From Clostridiales bacterium CHKCI001 (GTDB lineage Bacteria; Bacillota; Clostridia; Lachnospirales; Lachnospiraceae): 60,917 bases of DNA. The DNA is taken from assembly GCA_900045905.1 (NCBI GenBank), contig FCNS01000013.1:1-60917 (forward strand). The letters are read 5' to 3'. The notes under the pieces are model-generated. The model was not told the origin of the DNA. It did no database searches and worked only from the letters and a program-made list of their open reading frames with translations. Shown here piece after piece: positions 1-8,426 of the stretch (position 1 is its first letter; each line of letters starts with the position of its first letter). A program made the position numbers and the translations under genes.

Positions 1-1
1 A

Positions 2-412
2 AAACAAGTCTTAAAGGTACAAAAACTTCATCATAGAATCGATGGTATTCGTACAGATTATATCAATAAAACAATCGCAGAGATAGTGAAAACCAAGCCA
101 TCTTATATCGTGATTGAAGATTTGAATGTAAAAGGAATGGTGAAGAATAGGCATCTTTCAAAAGCAGTTGCTTCACAAAAGTTTTATGAATTCAGAACAA
201 AACTAGAGGCAAAGTGCAAAGAATTAGGAATTGAATTAAGGATTGTAGACAGATGGTATCCGTCAAGTAAATTATGTCATAAATGTGGAGGTATCAAGAA
301 AGATTTAAAATTTTCAGACAGGGAATATATTTGTGAATGTGGTTATCGTGCGGATAGAGATTTTAACGCAAGTCTTAATTTAAGAGATGCAAGAACTTAC
401 GAAGTTGCATAA
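2..412 (+). CDS. tnpB: TnpB (OrfB) of an IS200/IS605-type element, C-terminal fragment cut by the window edge
   Basis: The reading frame is open from the first base, so the true start lies outside the window; about 136 residues remain. TnpB is an RNA-guided RuvC-like nuclease that helps maintain IS200/IS605 elements. Seen here: the motif IVIEDLNVKGM with the second RuvC acidic residue (Glu at 116-118), a zinc ribbon (CHKCG at about 275-289, CECG at about 332-343) and the closing ADRDFNAS motif with the last RuvC Asp. No TnpA is visible. It could belong to a solo-TnpB element. The family call is firm; whether the full gene is intact cannot be seen. Confidence 0.9.
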   Translation, partial: KQVLKVQKLHHRIDGIRTDYINKTIAEIVKTKPSYIVIEDLNVKGMVKNRHLSKAVASQKFYEFRTKLEAKCKELGIELRIVDRWYPSSKLCHKCGGIKKDLKFSDREYICECGYRADRDFNASLNLRDARTYEVA

Positions 413-590
413 TCAAGTATTTGTAAGTATGTACCGATGGCTTAGTCGGGAATTTACGACTGACTGTGGAGTGTACAAAAACTTGTGAGTAGTGTGTTGC
501 CTGCAACCACCAAAACATACACAGCGAAGTAGTAAGAAGTATCCGTAAAATTCTCAATATGAGTATATTTGCCCATATTTTGAGTAGCAG
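413..590 (+). mobile_element. Right end of the tnpB element, candidate omega-RNA region and end hairpin
   Basis: No gene fits here. The stretch just after the tnpB stop can fold (AGTCG near 447 with CGACT near 459), where TnpB elements usually encode the 3' part of their guide (omega) RNA. A second imperfect hairpin, CTCAATATG with CATATTTTGAG, lies at about 553-584, close to where the element should end. The exact element boundary cannot be fixed without an empty-site comparison. Function is inferred from position. Confidence 0.45.
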
Positions 591-596
591 GTTACT

Positions 597-1025
597 ATGA
601 AAGATAAAGATACAAATGGATTTAGTTCTTCTGTGGAGTCTTTACTAAAAGGAATGGAAGGATTTGTTTCTTCAAAAACAGTAGTGGGAGATGCAATTCA
701 TGTGAATGATTCTATTATTTTACCATTAGTAGACATTCAATTTGGCGTTGGAGCAGGCGCCTTTTCAAGTGATAAAAAAGATAATACAGGCGGAGGAATC
801 GGTGCAAGAATTTCTCCATCGGCTGTACTTGTAATTCAAAATGGAGTTACAAAACTTGTCAATATTAAAAATCAGGATACGGTTACAAAAATATTGGATA
901 TGGTTCCAGATATTGTAAATCGCTTTGCAAGTAAAAATCAATACCAGCAAGACGATGCTACCGATGAAGTAATTCAAGATATTGCGAAAGAAGGAAGTAA
1001 GACCGAAACAACAGAAAATCAGTAG
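597..1025 (+). CDS. gerW: GerW/YtfJ family sporulation protein
   Basis: 142 residues, family-typical length. GerW (YtfJ) is a forespore-expressed protein needed for normal spore germination in Bacillus. The family pattern is visible: a short N-terminal helix (SVESLLKGMEGFV), then TVVGDAI, the hydrophobic ILPLVDIQFGVGAGAF, a Gly-rich GGGIGARISPSAVLVIQNG segment and an acidic, polar C-terminus. The start at 597 keeps the whole domain, but the ribosome binding site is weak (AGCAGG). The transposon end sits less than 190 bp upstream, so the native promoter or upstream partner gene may have been displaced. A tiny membrane-protein gene follows. Confidence 0.88.
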   Translation: MKDKDTNGFSSSVESLLKGMEGFVSSKTVVGDAIHVNDSIILPLVDIQFGVGAGAFSSDKKDNTGGGIGARISPSAVLVIQNGVTKLVNIKNQDTVTKILDMVPDIVNRFASKNQYQQDDATDEVIQDIAKEGSKTETTENQ

Positions 1026-1087
1026 TCATTAGTATGAATCAACAACGAGCCGCATAGGATACAGTAAAAGAATCTTTCGGAGACGAT

Positions 1088-1225
1088 ATGAAAAAACTAT
1101 GCGGCTTAATGATATTTTGGACTGGAGTTGGAATGGCTTTAATGATTTTTATTCCAATTAATATATGGACAGTTGGTATTATGCTTCTTTGTCTTGCGGT
1201 TGGATATAATTGTTTTTGCAGCTGA
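1088..1225 (+). CDS. Small hydrophobic membrane protein, 45 aa
   Basis: A short ORF starting with MKKLCGLMIFW, with a GGAG motif eight bases upstream. Nearly the whole chain is hydrophobic: two membrane stretches are possible (about residues 6-23 and 27-43), and it ends in Cys-rich NCFCS. It lies 62 bp after gerW on the same strand and is followed by a hairpin. I believe similar tiny ORFs occur beside gerW in related spore formers, but that is memory, not a search. No function is proposed. The clean ribosome binding site and two helices argue against chance. Confidence 0.55.
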   Translation: MKKLCGLMIFWTGVGMALMIFIPINIWTVGIMLLCLAVGYNCFCS

Positions 1226-1228
1226 GCA

Positions 1229-1310
1229 AAAATAAAAGGCAGTGGTAAATCCACTACCTTCGGTCTTTTTACTCGCCATAGCGTATAGGGAAAACTGCCA
1301 ATGGCAGTTT
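1229..1310 (-). terminator. Two hairpins between the small ORF and rpmB (terminator of rpmB)
   Basis: Just past the rpmB stop is a perfect inverted repeat, AAACTGCC / GGCAGTTT (1292-1310, loop AAT). Further on, an 8-bp stem with one mismatch (1238-1258) is followed on the minus strand by TTTTATTTTT. The second has terminator form for rpmB and may also slow transcription from the plus strand. Confidence 0.6.
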
Positions 1311-1315
1311 CATCG

Positions 1316-1501
1316 TTAAGCTCTCTCAACTTTACCAGAACGTAAGCAAGAAGTACATACGTACATTTTCTTGGCTGCTCCATTTACTTTTACCTTTACA
1401 GACTTAACATTAGACTTCCACATTTTATTGGATCTTCTATGAGAATGGCTCACACTGTTACCGAAATGAGCGCCCTTTTCGCAGATAGCACACTTTGCCA
1501 T
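1316..1501 (-). CDS. rpmB: 50S ribosomal protein L28
   Basis: 61 residues, the usual L28 length. It begins MAKCAICEKGAHFGNSVSHSH and carries the basic RRSNKMWKSN core. Two Cys pairs (CAIC near residue 4, CTSC near residue 50) are consistent with a zinc-binding form of L28. L28 is part of the large ribosomal subunit near the tRNA exit site. The start is supported by GGAGGTG seven bases upstream. It is transcribed away from yloU, the standard Firmicute arrangement. Confidence 0.96.
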   Translation of the reverse strand: MAKCAICEKGAHFGNSVSHSHRRSNKMWKSNVKSVKVKVNGAAKKMYVCTSCLRSGKVERA

Positions 1502-1551
1502 AATTGCACCTCCTTAAGCATATTTAGTCTTCAAGACTTGCAACAAGAATT

Positions 1552-1580
1552 ATCATAACAGAATTACGTTATGAATGCAA
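1552..1580 (-). promoter_or_regulatory. Sigma-A type promoter of rpmB
   Basis: On the minus strand TTGCAT (1575-1580), a 17-bp spacer and TATGAT (1552-1557) lie about 50 bp upstream of the rpmB start. Confidence 0.7.
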
Positions 1581-1662
1581 GCAGTTTTTTTGAAAAATTA
1601 AAAAAATATTAAAAAAATACAACATTTTGAATTTTCTTATTTCTTTTTTCACAAAAACAGGT

Positions 1663-1668
1663 TATAAT
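1663..1668 (+). promoter_or_regulatory. -10 element upstream of yloU
   Basis: A perfect TATAAT lies 92 bp before the yloU start. No good -35 is seen 17 bp upstream (only T-rich DNA), so the promoter call rests on the -10 and position. Confidence 0.4.
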
Positions 1669-1759
1669 AAAATGTATCTATGATAGGCAGAGTGCGAAAT
1701 GTACTTCTGGACGAGAATGGAATAATGCATTAAATGCATAAATATAATGGAGGTCACTT

Positions 1760-2119
1760 ATGAAGGGTCGTATTTCAAATCAAATGGGTGAGATCTTAAT
1801 TAATACAGATGTGATTGCCAAATATGCTGGTTCCACAGGTGTGGAATGTTTTGGTATTGTTGGTATGGCAGCCATTAATGTAAGAGATGGTCTTGTCCAG
1901 TTATTAAAAAGAGATAATCTGACAAAAGGAATTAATGTTACAGTAAAAGAAAATAATAAATTAGTGATTGATTTTCATGTTATTGTTTCATATGGTGTTA
2001 GCATTTCAGCTGTTGCAGAAAATTTATTTGACAGCGTAAAATATAAAGTGGAAGAATTCACAGGTATGGAGATTGAGAAAATCAACTTATTTGTGGAGGG
2101 AGTCCGCGTGATTGACTAA
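1760..2119 (+). CDS. yloU: Asp23/YloU family envelope-stress protein
   Basis: 119 residues, family-typical. Asp23/Gls24 proteins are small, abundant proteins near the membrane, linked to cell-envelope homeostasis. Seen: N-terminal GEILINTDVIAKYAGSTG, central VGMAAINVRDG, then VDFHVIVSYGVSI and the helical C-terminus NLFVEGVRVI. The start is backed by ATGGAGGTCACTT. It sits directly before the FakA-like gene with 23 bp between, so the two are probably co-transcribed, as in most Firmicutes. Confidence 0.93.
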   Translation: MKGRISNQMGEILINTDVIAKYAGSTGVECFGIVGMAAINVRDGLVQLLKRDNLTKGINVTVKENNKLVIDFHVIVSYGVSISAVAENLFDSVKYKVEEFTGMEIEKINLFVEGVRVID

Positions 2120-2142
2120 GGGGAAGATAGGAGGAACAAGTT

Positions 2143-3822
2143 GTGTCAGTTCGTATGATAGATGCCGCACTTTTAAAGAAAATGTTTCTTGCAGGTGTAA
2201 AAAATCTGGAGGCAAAAAAAGAGTGGATTAATGAATTAAATGTATTTCCAGTGCCAGATGGAGATACAGGAACTAATATGACATTAACTATTTTATCAGC
2301 AGCAAGGGAAGTAACTGCATTGGGAGACAATCCCTCTATGGAAGACTTGGCAAAGGCAATTTCTTCTGGTTCACTTCGCGGTGCTAGAGGTAACTCAGGA
2401 GTTATTTTATCCCAGTTATTCCGCGGATTTACAAAGGAAATCAAATATGTAGAGAAAATTGATACAATGATCCTTGCCAACGCACTAAAACGTGCTGCGG
2501 AGACTGCGTATAAGGCTGTTATGAAGCCAAAAGAAGGAACCATTTTAACGGTTGCAAAGGGAATGGCAGATAAAGCACAAGAACTTTCAGAAAAAGAAGA
2601 GGATCTGGAACGATTCATTCGGAAGGTAATTGAACATGGTGATTTTGTATTGAGCCAAACTCCAGAGATGCTACCAGTATTAAAGCAGGCAGGAGTTGTC
2701 GATTCTGGTGGCCAGGGATTAATGCAAATACTCCGTGGTGCATTGGATGGATTTCTGGGCAAGGAAATTCAAGTAGATGATATTATAAAAGTGCCGCCAA
2801 AGAAAACAGATGATGCAGTTGTAATAGATCGATCACAAATCGAAACGGCGGATATTAAATTTGGATACTGCACCGAATTTATTATTATGACAGAGCAGCC
2901 ATTTACAGAGTATGACGAGATGGCGTTTAAATCGTTTTTGGAATCAATTGGAGATTCCATTGTTTGTGTTGCAGATGAAGACGTTGTAAAAGTCCATGTG
3001 CATACCAATCATCCAGGACAGGCAATTGAGCGTGCATTAACATATGGCGCATTAAGTAAAATGAAGATTGATAATATGCGTGAAGAACATCAGGAACGTC
3101 TGATTAAGGATGCAGAAAAAATTGCACAACAGCAAAAAGAACAAGAGGCGAAAAAAACGAGAAAGCCAGTTGGCTTTATTGCTGTGTCAGTAGGAGATGG
3201 CTTGGCAGAAATCTTCAAAGGACTTGGAGTGGATTATTTGATTGAAGGTGGTCAGACAATGAATCCAAGTACAGAGGATGTACTAAATGCGGTAGATAAG
3301 GTAAATGCAGATGTTATTTATATTTTCCCAAATAATAAAAACATTATTTTAGCAGCAGAACAAGCCAAGAGTCTTGTAAAAGAAAAAGAGTTAATTGTAA
3401 TTCCAAGTAAAACAATTCCTCAGGGAATAACGGCAATGATTCACTTTGTCTCAGAAAAATCTGCACAGGAAAATACAGCAGCGATGATGGAAGAAATGCA
3501 GCATGTAAAGACAAGTCAGATTACGTATGCAGTAAGAGATACGACGATTGACGGAGTGGAAATTCACAAAGATGATATTATGGCAGTTGGAGATAATGGT
3601 ATTCTTGCGGCTGGAACCGAGTTAAATCAGACTGCTTTTGAGGCAGCAAAGGCAATGATCAATGAAGAATCAGAACTAGTCAGTATTTATTATGGAGCTG
3701 ATATAACAGAAGAAGAGGCTCAAAGCTTAGCCGATCAGATTGTAGAAAAAAACCCACTCGTAGAAGTGGAAGTGAATGAGGGCGGACAGCCTGTTTATTA
3801 CTATATTATGTCAGTGGAATAA
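2143..3822 (+). CDS. fakA: FakA/YloV-type kinase (DhaL + DegV-like C-terminal domain), fatty acid kinase
   Basis: 559 residues. N-terminal DAK2/DhaL ATP-binding domain with NVFPVPDGDTGTNM near residues 31-44 (metal- and ATP-binding Asp cluster) and SLRGARGNSGVILSQ near 76-90. The C-terminal half is the YloV-specific part with KPVGFIAVSVGDGL near 341. In characterized homologs FakA phosphorylates FakB-bound fatty acids for phospholipid synthesis; fakB is not in this window. GTG start with AGGAGG ahead; an internal ATG at 2155 is an alternative. A terminator follows. Confidence 0.9.
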   Translation: MSVRMIDAALLKKMFLAGVKNLEAKKEWINELNVFPVPDGDTGTNMTLTILSAAREVTALGDNPSMEDLAKAISSGSLRGARGNSGVILSQLFRGFTKEIKYVEKIDTMILANALKRAAETAYKAVMKPKEGTILTVAKGMADKAQELSEKEEDLERFIRKVIEHGDFVLSQTPEMLPVLKQAGVVDSGGQGLMQILRGALDGFLGKEIQVDDIIKVPPKKTDDAVVIDRSQIETADIKFGYCTEFIIMTEQPFTEYDEMAFKSFLESIGDSIVCVADEDVVKVHVHTNHPGQAIERALTYGALSKMKIDNMREEHQERLIKDAEKIAQQQKEQEAKKTRKPVGFIAVSVGDGLAEIFKGLGVDYLIEGGQTMNPSTEDVLNAVDKVNADVIYIFPNNKNIILAAEQAKSLVKEKELIVIPSKTIPQGITAMIHFVSEKSAQENTAAMMEEMQHVKTSQITYAVRDTTIDGVEIHKDDIMAVGDNGILAAGTELNQTAFEAAKAMINEESELVSIYYGADITEEEAQSLADQIVEKNPLVEVEVNEGGQPVYYYIMSVE

Positions 3823-3832
3823 GAAAAGAAAC

Positions 3833-3879
3833 ATATCCTTGGGATTGGAACTGCCAATATCCAGGGATATTCTTTTTAT
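3833..3879 (+). terminator. Rho-independent terminator after yloV
   Basis: ATATCC (3833-3838) pairs with GGATAT (3865-3870), with inner pairing of GATTGG and CCAATATC, followed by TCTTTTTATT. The dispersed repeat begins right after the T-tract. Confidence 0.8.
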
Positions 3880-3915
3880 TGTGATATGCAAAGAGACGCT
3901 TCAGTGAAGATTTTG
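3879..3915 (+). repeat. Post-terminator dispersed repeat, copy A (diverged)
   Basis: Begins TTGTGATATGCAAAGAGAC and holds a small hairpin CTTC-AGT-GAAG. It matches copies D and E in its first 14 bases and keeps the AGT loop with changed but paired stem bases. Confidence 0.5.
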
Positions 3916-3951
3916 ATGAGCGATATAAGAATGGAATGAGGAGGGAACAAC

Positions 3952-5928
3952 GTGGATTGGAATGATTCCGTTATGACAGTGAAGGGAGTAGGTCCAAAAA
4001 CAGCAGCTTTAATGGGAAAATTAGGAATCACCACAGTAGGAGAACTTTTGGAATATTATCCAGTGTCCTATGACAGTTATGAGGCACCAGTGACGGTGAG
4101 ACAGGCGGATTTTCTGGATTTTGCAGCAGTACAGGGAACGATGATAACGTCTCCTTCGATTCGGCAAATGAATCGAAAGCAAATCGTGGTATCTCAGATA
4201 AGAGATCGGAATGGAGATACGTTACGAGTAATATGGTTCCATATGCCGTTTTTGCGTGGAACAATGAAGGCAGGAATGCAGTTTGTACTAAGAGGGCGGT
4301 TGCATGGGTATGGCTCTGCACGCACGATGGAACATCCGCAAATGTTCACATTAGGAGCCTATGATGCATTGGTTGGTACTCGTCAGCCAATTTATGCATT
4401 AACGGCGGGACTTACAAGTAAAACAATTGGAAAAGCAGTGTCTCAAGTATGGGAGAGTGGAATTGAAATCGAAGAATCTCTTTCCCAAGACCAGCGAGAG
4501 CGTTGGAAATTAATGAATAAAAAGCAGGCAATACGACAAATTCATTTCCCTCAAGATGATGCCATGCTGCAAGAGGCGAGAAAACGTCTTGTATTTGAAG
4601 AATTCTATCAATTTATATTAGGAGTGCGACAAATGAGGCAGCAATTGCAAATGCAAAAAAATATCTATGCAATCATCGAACAGCCTCAAGTATGGGAATT
4701 GGTGGAAAAACTTCCATATCGCCTAACCAATGCGCAGAGAAATACATTTTTGGATATTTGTTCGGATATGATTGGAGAACATCGTATGAATCGGTTGGTA
4801 CAGGGAGACGTCGGTTCTGGAAAGACAATTGTGGCTTTTTTGGCACTGTATCAAGTGGCACTTTGCCGTTATCAGGCAGCGATGATGGCTCCAACCGAAG
4901 TGCTTGCGACACAGCATTATGAAGCCTTGAACAAGATGATTGAGCAATATAAGCTGCCAATTCAAGCCGTTCTTTTAACTGGTTCTATGACAGCAGCACA
5001 AAAGAGAAATGTGTATAGGCAAATTGAGTCACATGAAGTAGATATTATTATTGGAACCCATGCATTGTTTCAAGAGAAAGTAAATTATGATGAATTAGCA
5101 CTTGTAGTTACGGATGAGCAGCATCGGTTTGGAGTGGAACAGAGAAAAATGCTGAGTGAAAAAGGGCTGGCACCTCATATTTTAGTAATGAGTGCAACGC
5201 CAATTCCCCGTACATTGGCAATTATTATTTATGGGGATTTGGATATTTCCGTGATCGATGAACTTCCATCCAACCGACTTCCGATTAAAAACTGTGCGGT
5301 CGATATTTCTTATCGGCCAAAAGCTTATGAATTTCTAAAAAAACAGGTAGAAATTGGGCATCAAGCCTATGTGATTTGTCCAATGATCGAAGAAACGGAG
5401 CAAATGGATGCAGAGAATGTTATCGAGTACACAAAAAAATTAAGAAAAGAACTTCCTGCGAATATCGTAATATCGTATTTGCATGGGAAAATGAAAAATT
5501 CAGAAAAAGAACGGATTATGAAAGCGTTTGGAGAAAATCAAATTCAAATTTTAGTATCTACCACAGTAATTGAAGTTGGAATTGACGTGCCAAATGCGAC
5601 CGTTATTTTAATCGAAAATGCACAGCAGTTTGGATTGGCTCAGCTCCACCAGCTGAGAGGACGAGTGGGACGTGGAAATGCTCAGTCTTATTGTATTTTA
5701 ATGAATACATCAGGAAGTAAAGAAAGCAGAAAACGGCTAGATATCTTAAATCACTCCAACGATGGATTTTTTATTGCTTCCGAAGACTTAAAACTGAGAG
5801 GACCAGGAGACTTCTTTGGGGTACGTCAAAGCGGTATGCTGCAATTTAAATTGGCTGATATCTATCAAGATGCCGAAATATTAAAACAGGCATCCCAAGC
5901 AGTGGAAGAAGTAATGAAAGAGAATTAG
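3952..5928 (+). CDS. recG: ATP-dependent DNA helicase RecG
   Basis: 658 residues, slightly short for RecG (about 680-690) but complete in domains: N-terminal HhH-like start (VKGVGPKTAALMGKLGI), OB-fold wedge domain (about 60-160), helicase core with Walker A GDVGSGKT near residue 286-293, motif II DEQH near 387, SATPIPRT near 420, and the C-terminal HQLRGRVGRG motif near 565. RecG remodels stalled forks and Holliday junctions. GTG start with GAGGAGGG upstream. It is separated from yloV by a terminator and a repeat, so it probably has its own promoter. Confidence 0.96.
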   Translation: MDWNDSVMTVKGVGPKTAALMGKLGITTVGELLEYYPVSYDSYEAPVTVRQADFLDFAAVQGTMITSPSIRQMNRKQIVVSQIRDRNGDTLRVIWFHMPFLRGTMKAGMQFVLRGRLHGYGSARTMEHPQMFTLGAYDALVGTRQPIYALTAGLTSKTIGKAVSQVWESGIEIEESLSQDQRERWKLMNKKQAIRQIHFPQDDAMLQEARKRLVFEEFYQFILGVRQMRQQLQMQKNIYAIIEQPQVWELVEKLPYRLTNAQRNTFLDICSDMIGEHRMNRLVQGDVGSGKTIVAFLALYQVALCRYQAAMMAPTEVLATQHYEALNKMIEQYKLPIQAVLLTGSMTAAQKRNVYRQIESHEVDIIIGTHALFQEKVNYDELALVVTDEQHRFGVEQRKMLSEKGLAPHILVMSATPIPRTLAIIIYGDLDISVIDELPSNRLPIKNCAVDISYRPKAYEFLKKQVEIGHQAYVICPMIEETEQMDAENVIEYTKKLRKELPANIVISYLHGKMKNSEKERIMKAFGENQIQILVSTTVIEVGIDVPNATVILIENAQQFGLAQLHQLRGRVGRGNAQSYCILMNTSGSKESRKRLDILNHSNDGFFIASEDLKLRGPGDFFGVRQSGMLQFKLADIYQDAEILKQASQAVEEVMKEN

Positions 5929-5980
5929 TTTTTTTATTGCAAAAAAGTGCTGAAACAATTAACATAAGTTTTGCATAAAA

Positions 5981-6036
5981 AGAAACTTCTGAGTCTAGAA
6001 GATTGGTTTCCTTCGGGACAAAGAAGTTTCTTTTCG
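5981..6036 (+). terminator. Terminator after recG
   Basis: A perfect 10-bp inverted repeat AGAAACTTCT (5981-5990) / AGAAGTTTCT (6022-6031) is followed by TTTTCG. Further inverted repeats (GATAAGAA near 6073 with TTCTTATC near 6108) probably belong to the terminator of the converging SASP gene. Confidence 0.7.
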
Positions 6037-6141
6037 TAGCTGGCGAAAAAGAAATCGTTTCTCTTTCTTTGGATAAGAATGTGTTCTTACTGCGAGTAAT
6101 GTTCGCTTCTTATCAGGAGTATCTTAAAATCAATGGTCTAA

Positions 6142-6348
6142 TTATTTGTTTGCCATCTGCTTTTCCTGATTTTCAATCATTTTCTTTACCATATAGCCGC
6201 CAACGCTGCCGTTCTGGTAGGATGTCAGATTTCCATTGTAACCGTCTGTTAACGGTACACCTAACTCGTCTGCAACTTCCATTTTAAACTTATCAAGTGC
6301 TTCCTTTGCTTCTGGTACTGCTTTACGATTACTTCCACTGTTAGACAT
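6142..6348 (-). CDS. Alpha/beta-type small acid-soluble spore protein
   Basis: 68 residues. SASPs coat and protect spore DNA and are cut by the germination protease GPR. The GPR-site region FKMEVADELGV is near residue 23 and the second conserved block LTSYQNGSVGGYMVKKMIE is in the C-terminal half. The start at 6348 is chosen because AGGAGGACA lies just upstream; the longer frame to 6417 adds a non-conserved extension. It stands alone, convergent to recG. Forespore (sigma-G) control is expected for the family, but no clear sigma-G promoter could be picked out. Confidence 0.95.
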   Translation of the reverse strand: MSNSGSNRKAVPEAKEALDKFKMEVADELGVPLTDGYNGNLTSYQNGSVGGYMVKKMIENQEKQMANK

Positions 6349-6573
6349 ATGATTGTCCTCCTTTTTCGATTTTGTACTTAATTTCTGTTTCTTTTGCCAT
6401 AGTATAAGTTGTAACATAATTGCAATTAAAAATAACTGCGCTGCTCTCTCATGAAAGATTTTTTGTTACACTCCTATTATGTGCATAGCAAAAAATAATA
6501 AACTGGAAAGTTTTGCAAAATGATCGAAAAACGACAATTTAGTTAGACGTAGTTAAAATTTTCTAAAATATAC

Positions 6574-6602
6574 TTGTCAGAAGGCTGAAATAATACTATA
6601 AT
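6574..6602 (+). promoter_or_regulatory. Sigma-A promoter of rsmD-coaD
   Basis: TTGTCA (6574-6579), 17-bp spacer, perfect TATAAT (6597-6602); 32 bp upstream of rsmD. The 286 bp between the SASP start and rsmD show no gene. Confidence 0.8.
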
Positions 6603-6634
6603 AAGGGAAATGAAAAAATTTCTGGGGGAATCCT

Positions 6635-7189
6635 ATGAGAGTAATTGCTGGAAGTGCCAGAAGCCTTCCTTTAAAGACACCAGCGGGACTGGAAACAAGG
6701 CCCACGACAGATCGAATTAAAGAAACATTATTTAATATGATTCAATCAGGACTGTATGGATGCCGATTTTTGGATTTATACAGTGGCAGTGGAGCCATTG
6801 GAATTGAAGCGTTAAGTCGGGGGGCTAAGAAAGCTGTATTTGTAGAACAGCAAAAGAAAGCGCTTAATTGTATTAGAGAGAATTTAGCCTTTACTCATCT
6901 GGATGGAATTGTAATAGGCTCTTCTGTAGAAGCTGCTCTGCCAAAACTAGAGACAGCAAAAGAATCCTTTGAATATGTCTTTATGGATCCTCCATATGGC
7001 AGAGAAGAAGAACGCAGGGTACTTGAATATTTAAGCCATTCAGAACTGATTGATGAAAATAGTACAATTATTGTAGAGGCAGATTTGATAACCGATTTTT
7101 CTTATTTGGGAAATCTTGGGTTCTATATAGAAAAGCAAAAGCGTTATAAAACAAATCAGCATGTATTTATTAAGAAACTAAAGGAGTAA
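6635..7189 (+). CDS. rsmD: 16S rRNA (guanine966-N2)-methyltransferase RsmD
   Basis: 184 residues, usual size. It methylates G966 of 16S rRNA using SAM. Seen: N-terminal [34 protein letters not shown]-binding [16 protein letters not shown] near residue 45, and the catalytic DPPY motif near residue 117-120. GGGGG precedes the start. coaD begins eight bases after its stop, the normal rsmD-coaD pair. Confidence 0.95.
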   Translation: MRVIAGSARSLPLKTPAGLETRPTTDRIKETLFNMIQSGLYGCRFLDLYSGSGAIGIEALSRGAKKAVFVEQQKKALNCIRENLAFTHLDGIVIGSSVEAALPKLETAKESFEYVFMDPPYGREEERRVLEYLSHSELIDENSTIIVEADLITDFSYLGNLGFYIEKQKRYKTNQHVFIKKLKE

Positions 7190-7197
7190 TAAAGAGA

Positions 7198-7677
7198 ATG
7201 ACAAAAGCAATCTATCCTGGAAGTTTTGATCCCGTGACGCTTGGCCATTTAGACATCATCCGCCGTGCGAGTAATGTCGTTGATCATTTGATTGTGGGGG
7301 TTTTGAATAATCAGTCAAAGCGTCCAATGTTTACTGTAAAAGAAAGAGTGGAAATGCTGAAGAAAGTGACAGAAGATATTCCTAACATAGAAGTATTGTC
7401 CTTCAGTGGGCTGCTAGTAGATTTTGCACATCAGACAAATGCCCAAGTAATTGTTCGTGGACTTCGAGCAATTACTGATTTCGAGTATGAACTTTTGATG
7501 TCGCAGACAAATAGAAAAATTGCAGCAGATGTAGATACAGTATTTTTTACCACAAAACTAGATTATGCATACTTGAGTTCCAGTACAGTAAAAGAGGTGG
7601 CTGCATTTGGCGGGGATATTAGCCAATTTGTAACGCCTTATATTGAGCAACGTATGAAAGAAAAATTAAACAGATAA
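7198..7677 (+). CDS. coaD: Phosphopantetheine adenylyltransferase
   Basis: 159 residues. It transfers AMP from ATP to 4'-phosphopantetheine, the penultimate step of coenzyme A synthesis. Seen: [14 protein letters not shown] with the nucleotidyltransferase TxGH motif (residues 14-17), [14 protein letters not shown] in the middle, and the C-terminal [14 protein letters not shown] motif. Co-transcribed with rsmD. Confidence 0.97.
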   Translation: MTKAIYPGSFDPVTLGHLDIIRRASNVVDHLIVGVLNNQSKRPMFTVKERVEMLKKVTEDIPNIEVLSFSGLLVDFAHQTNAQVIVRGLRAITDFEYELLMSQTNRKIAADVDTVFFTTKLDYAYLSSSTVKEVAAFGGDISQFVTPYIEQRMKEKLNR

Positions 7678-7764
7678 AACATTTTATAAAAAGCAGTGAT
7701 GGAAGCAATTGTTTTGTTTTTGGATATACGTTGAGTATTATTGATACATAAAGGAGAGAAGATT

Positions 7765-8340
7765 ATGAGCACGATTGAACAATTAATTGGTGAAATTGAA
7801 GAATTTATTGATGGATGTAAGTTGCAGCCATTTTCATCTACAAAGATTATTGTGGATAAGGCACAGTTAGAAGAATTATTAGTAGAGCTTCGTCATAGGA
7901 CGCCAGAGGAAATTAAAAAATATCAGAAATTATTGAGCAATAAGGAAGCAATTATTGCCGATGCGAAAGCCCATGCCGATGCAATTATTTCAGCGGCTAA
8001 TGTGCAGACGAATGAATTAATCAACCAGCATGAGATTATGCAGCGTGCCTATACAAAGGCAAATGAAATTGTAGCAGAAGCGACGGTACAGGCAAGGGAT
8101 ATTATTAATCATGCTAATGTGGAGGCAGACAATATTCGTACAGGAGCAATTAGCTATACCGATGAAATGTTAAATAGCCTTCAGTTAATTATTAGTCATA
8201 CTATGGAAAATACGCAGAGTAAATTTGACTCATTTATGAATTCTATGAAATCGAGTTATGATATTATTATTGATAATAGGAGAGAATTACAAATACCAGA
8301 ACCATCAGAGGAAAGCAATGAGGAAGTTGCAGATAACTAA
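7765..8340 (+). CDS. Coiled-coil protein downstream of coaD (often annotated as an ATPase-like protein)
   Basis: 191 residues, soluble, mostly helical with heptad-like Ala/Glu-rich stretches (about 40-150) resembling DivIVA-like or ATP-synthase-b-like coiled coils, for example AIIADAKAHADAIISAANV and a related repeat further on (EIVAEATVQARDIINHANV). No enzyme motif is seen. The start at 7765 follows AAGGAGAGAAG; an in-frame extension to 7741 lacks support. Proteins like this often follow coaD in Clostridia. Function unknown. Confidence 0.75.
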   Translation: MSTIEQLIGEIEEFIDGCKLQPFSSTKIIVDKAQLEELLVELRHRTPEEIKKYQKLLSNKEAIIADAKAHADAIISAANVQTNELINQHEIMQRAYTKANEIVAEATVQARDIINHANVEADNIRTGAISYTDEMLNSLQLIISHTMENTQSKFDSFMNSMKSSYDIIIDNRRELQIPEPSEESNEEVADN

Positions 8341-8361
8341 TAAATCTGGATGTCTGTTTTG

Positions 8362-8413
8362 CAGGCATTCCCTGCCGCTTTTGATAAAAGAGCGGATTAG
8401 GGAATGCTTGTTT
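8362..8413 (+). terminator. Terminator between the coiled-coil gene and ylbJ (possibly bidirectional)
   Basis: GCATTCCCT (8365-8373) pairs with AGGGAATGC (8399-8407), with an inner GCTTTT/AAAGAGC stem, then TTGTTTCG. The converging ylbJ ends just beyond. Confidence 0.65.
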
Positions 8414-8426
8414 CGTCAATTGGGTA

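Noticed and set aside
1039-1383. Minus-strand ORF overlapping rpmB and the small gerW-linked gene
   Set aside because: No ribosome binding site or family pattern; it overlaps two better-supported genes.
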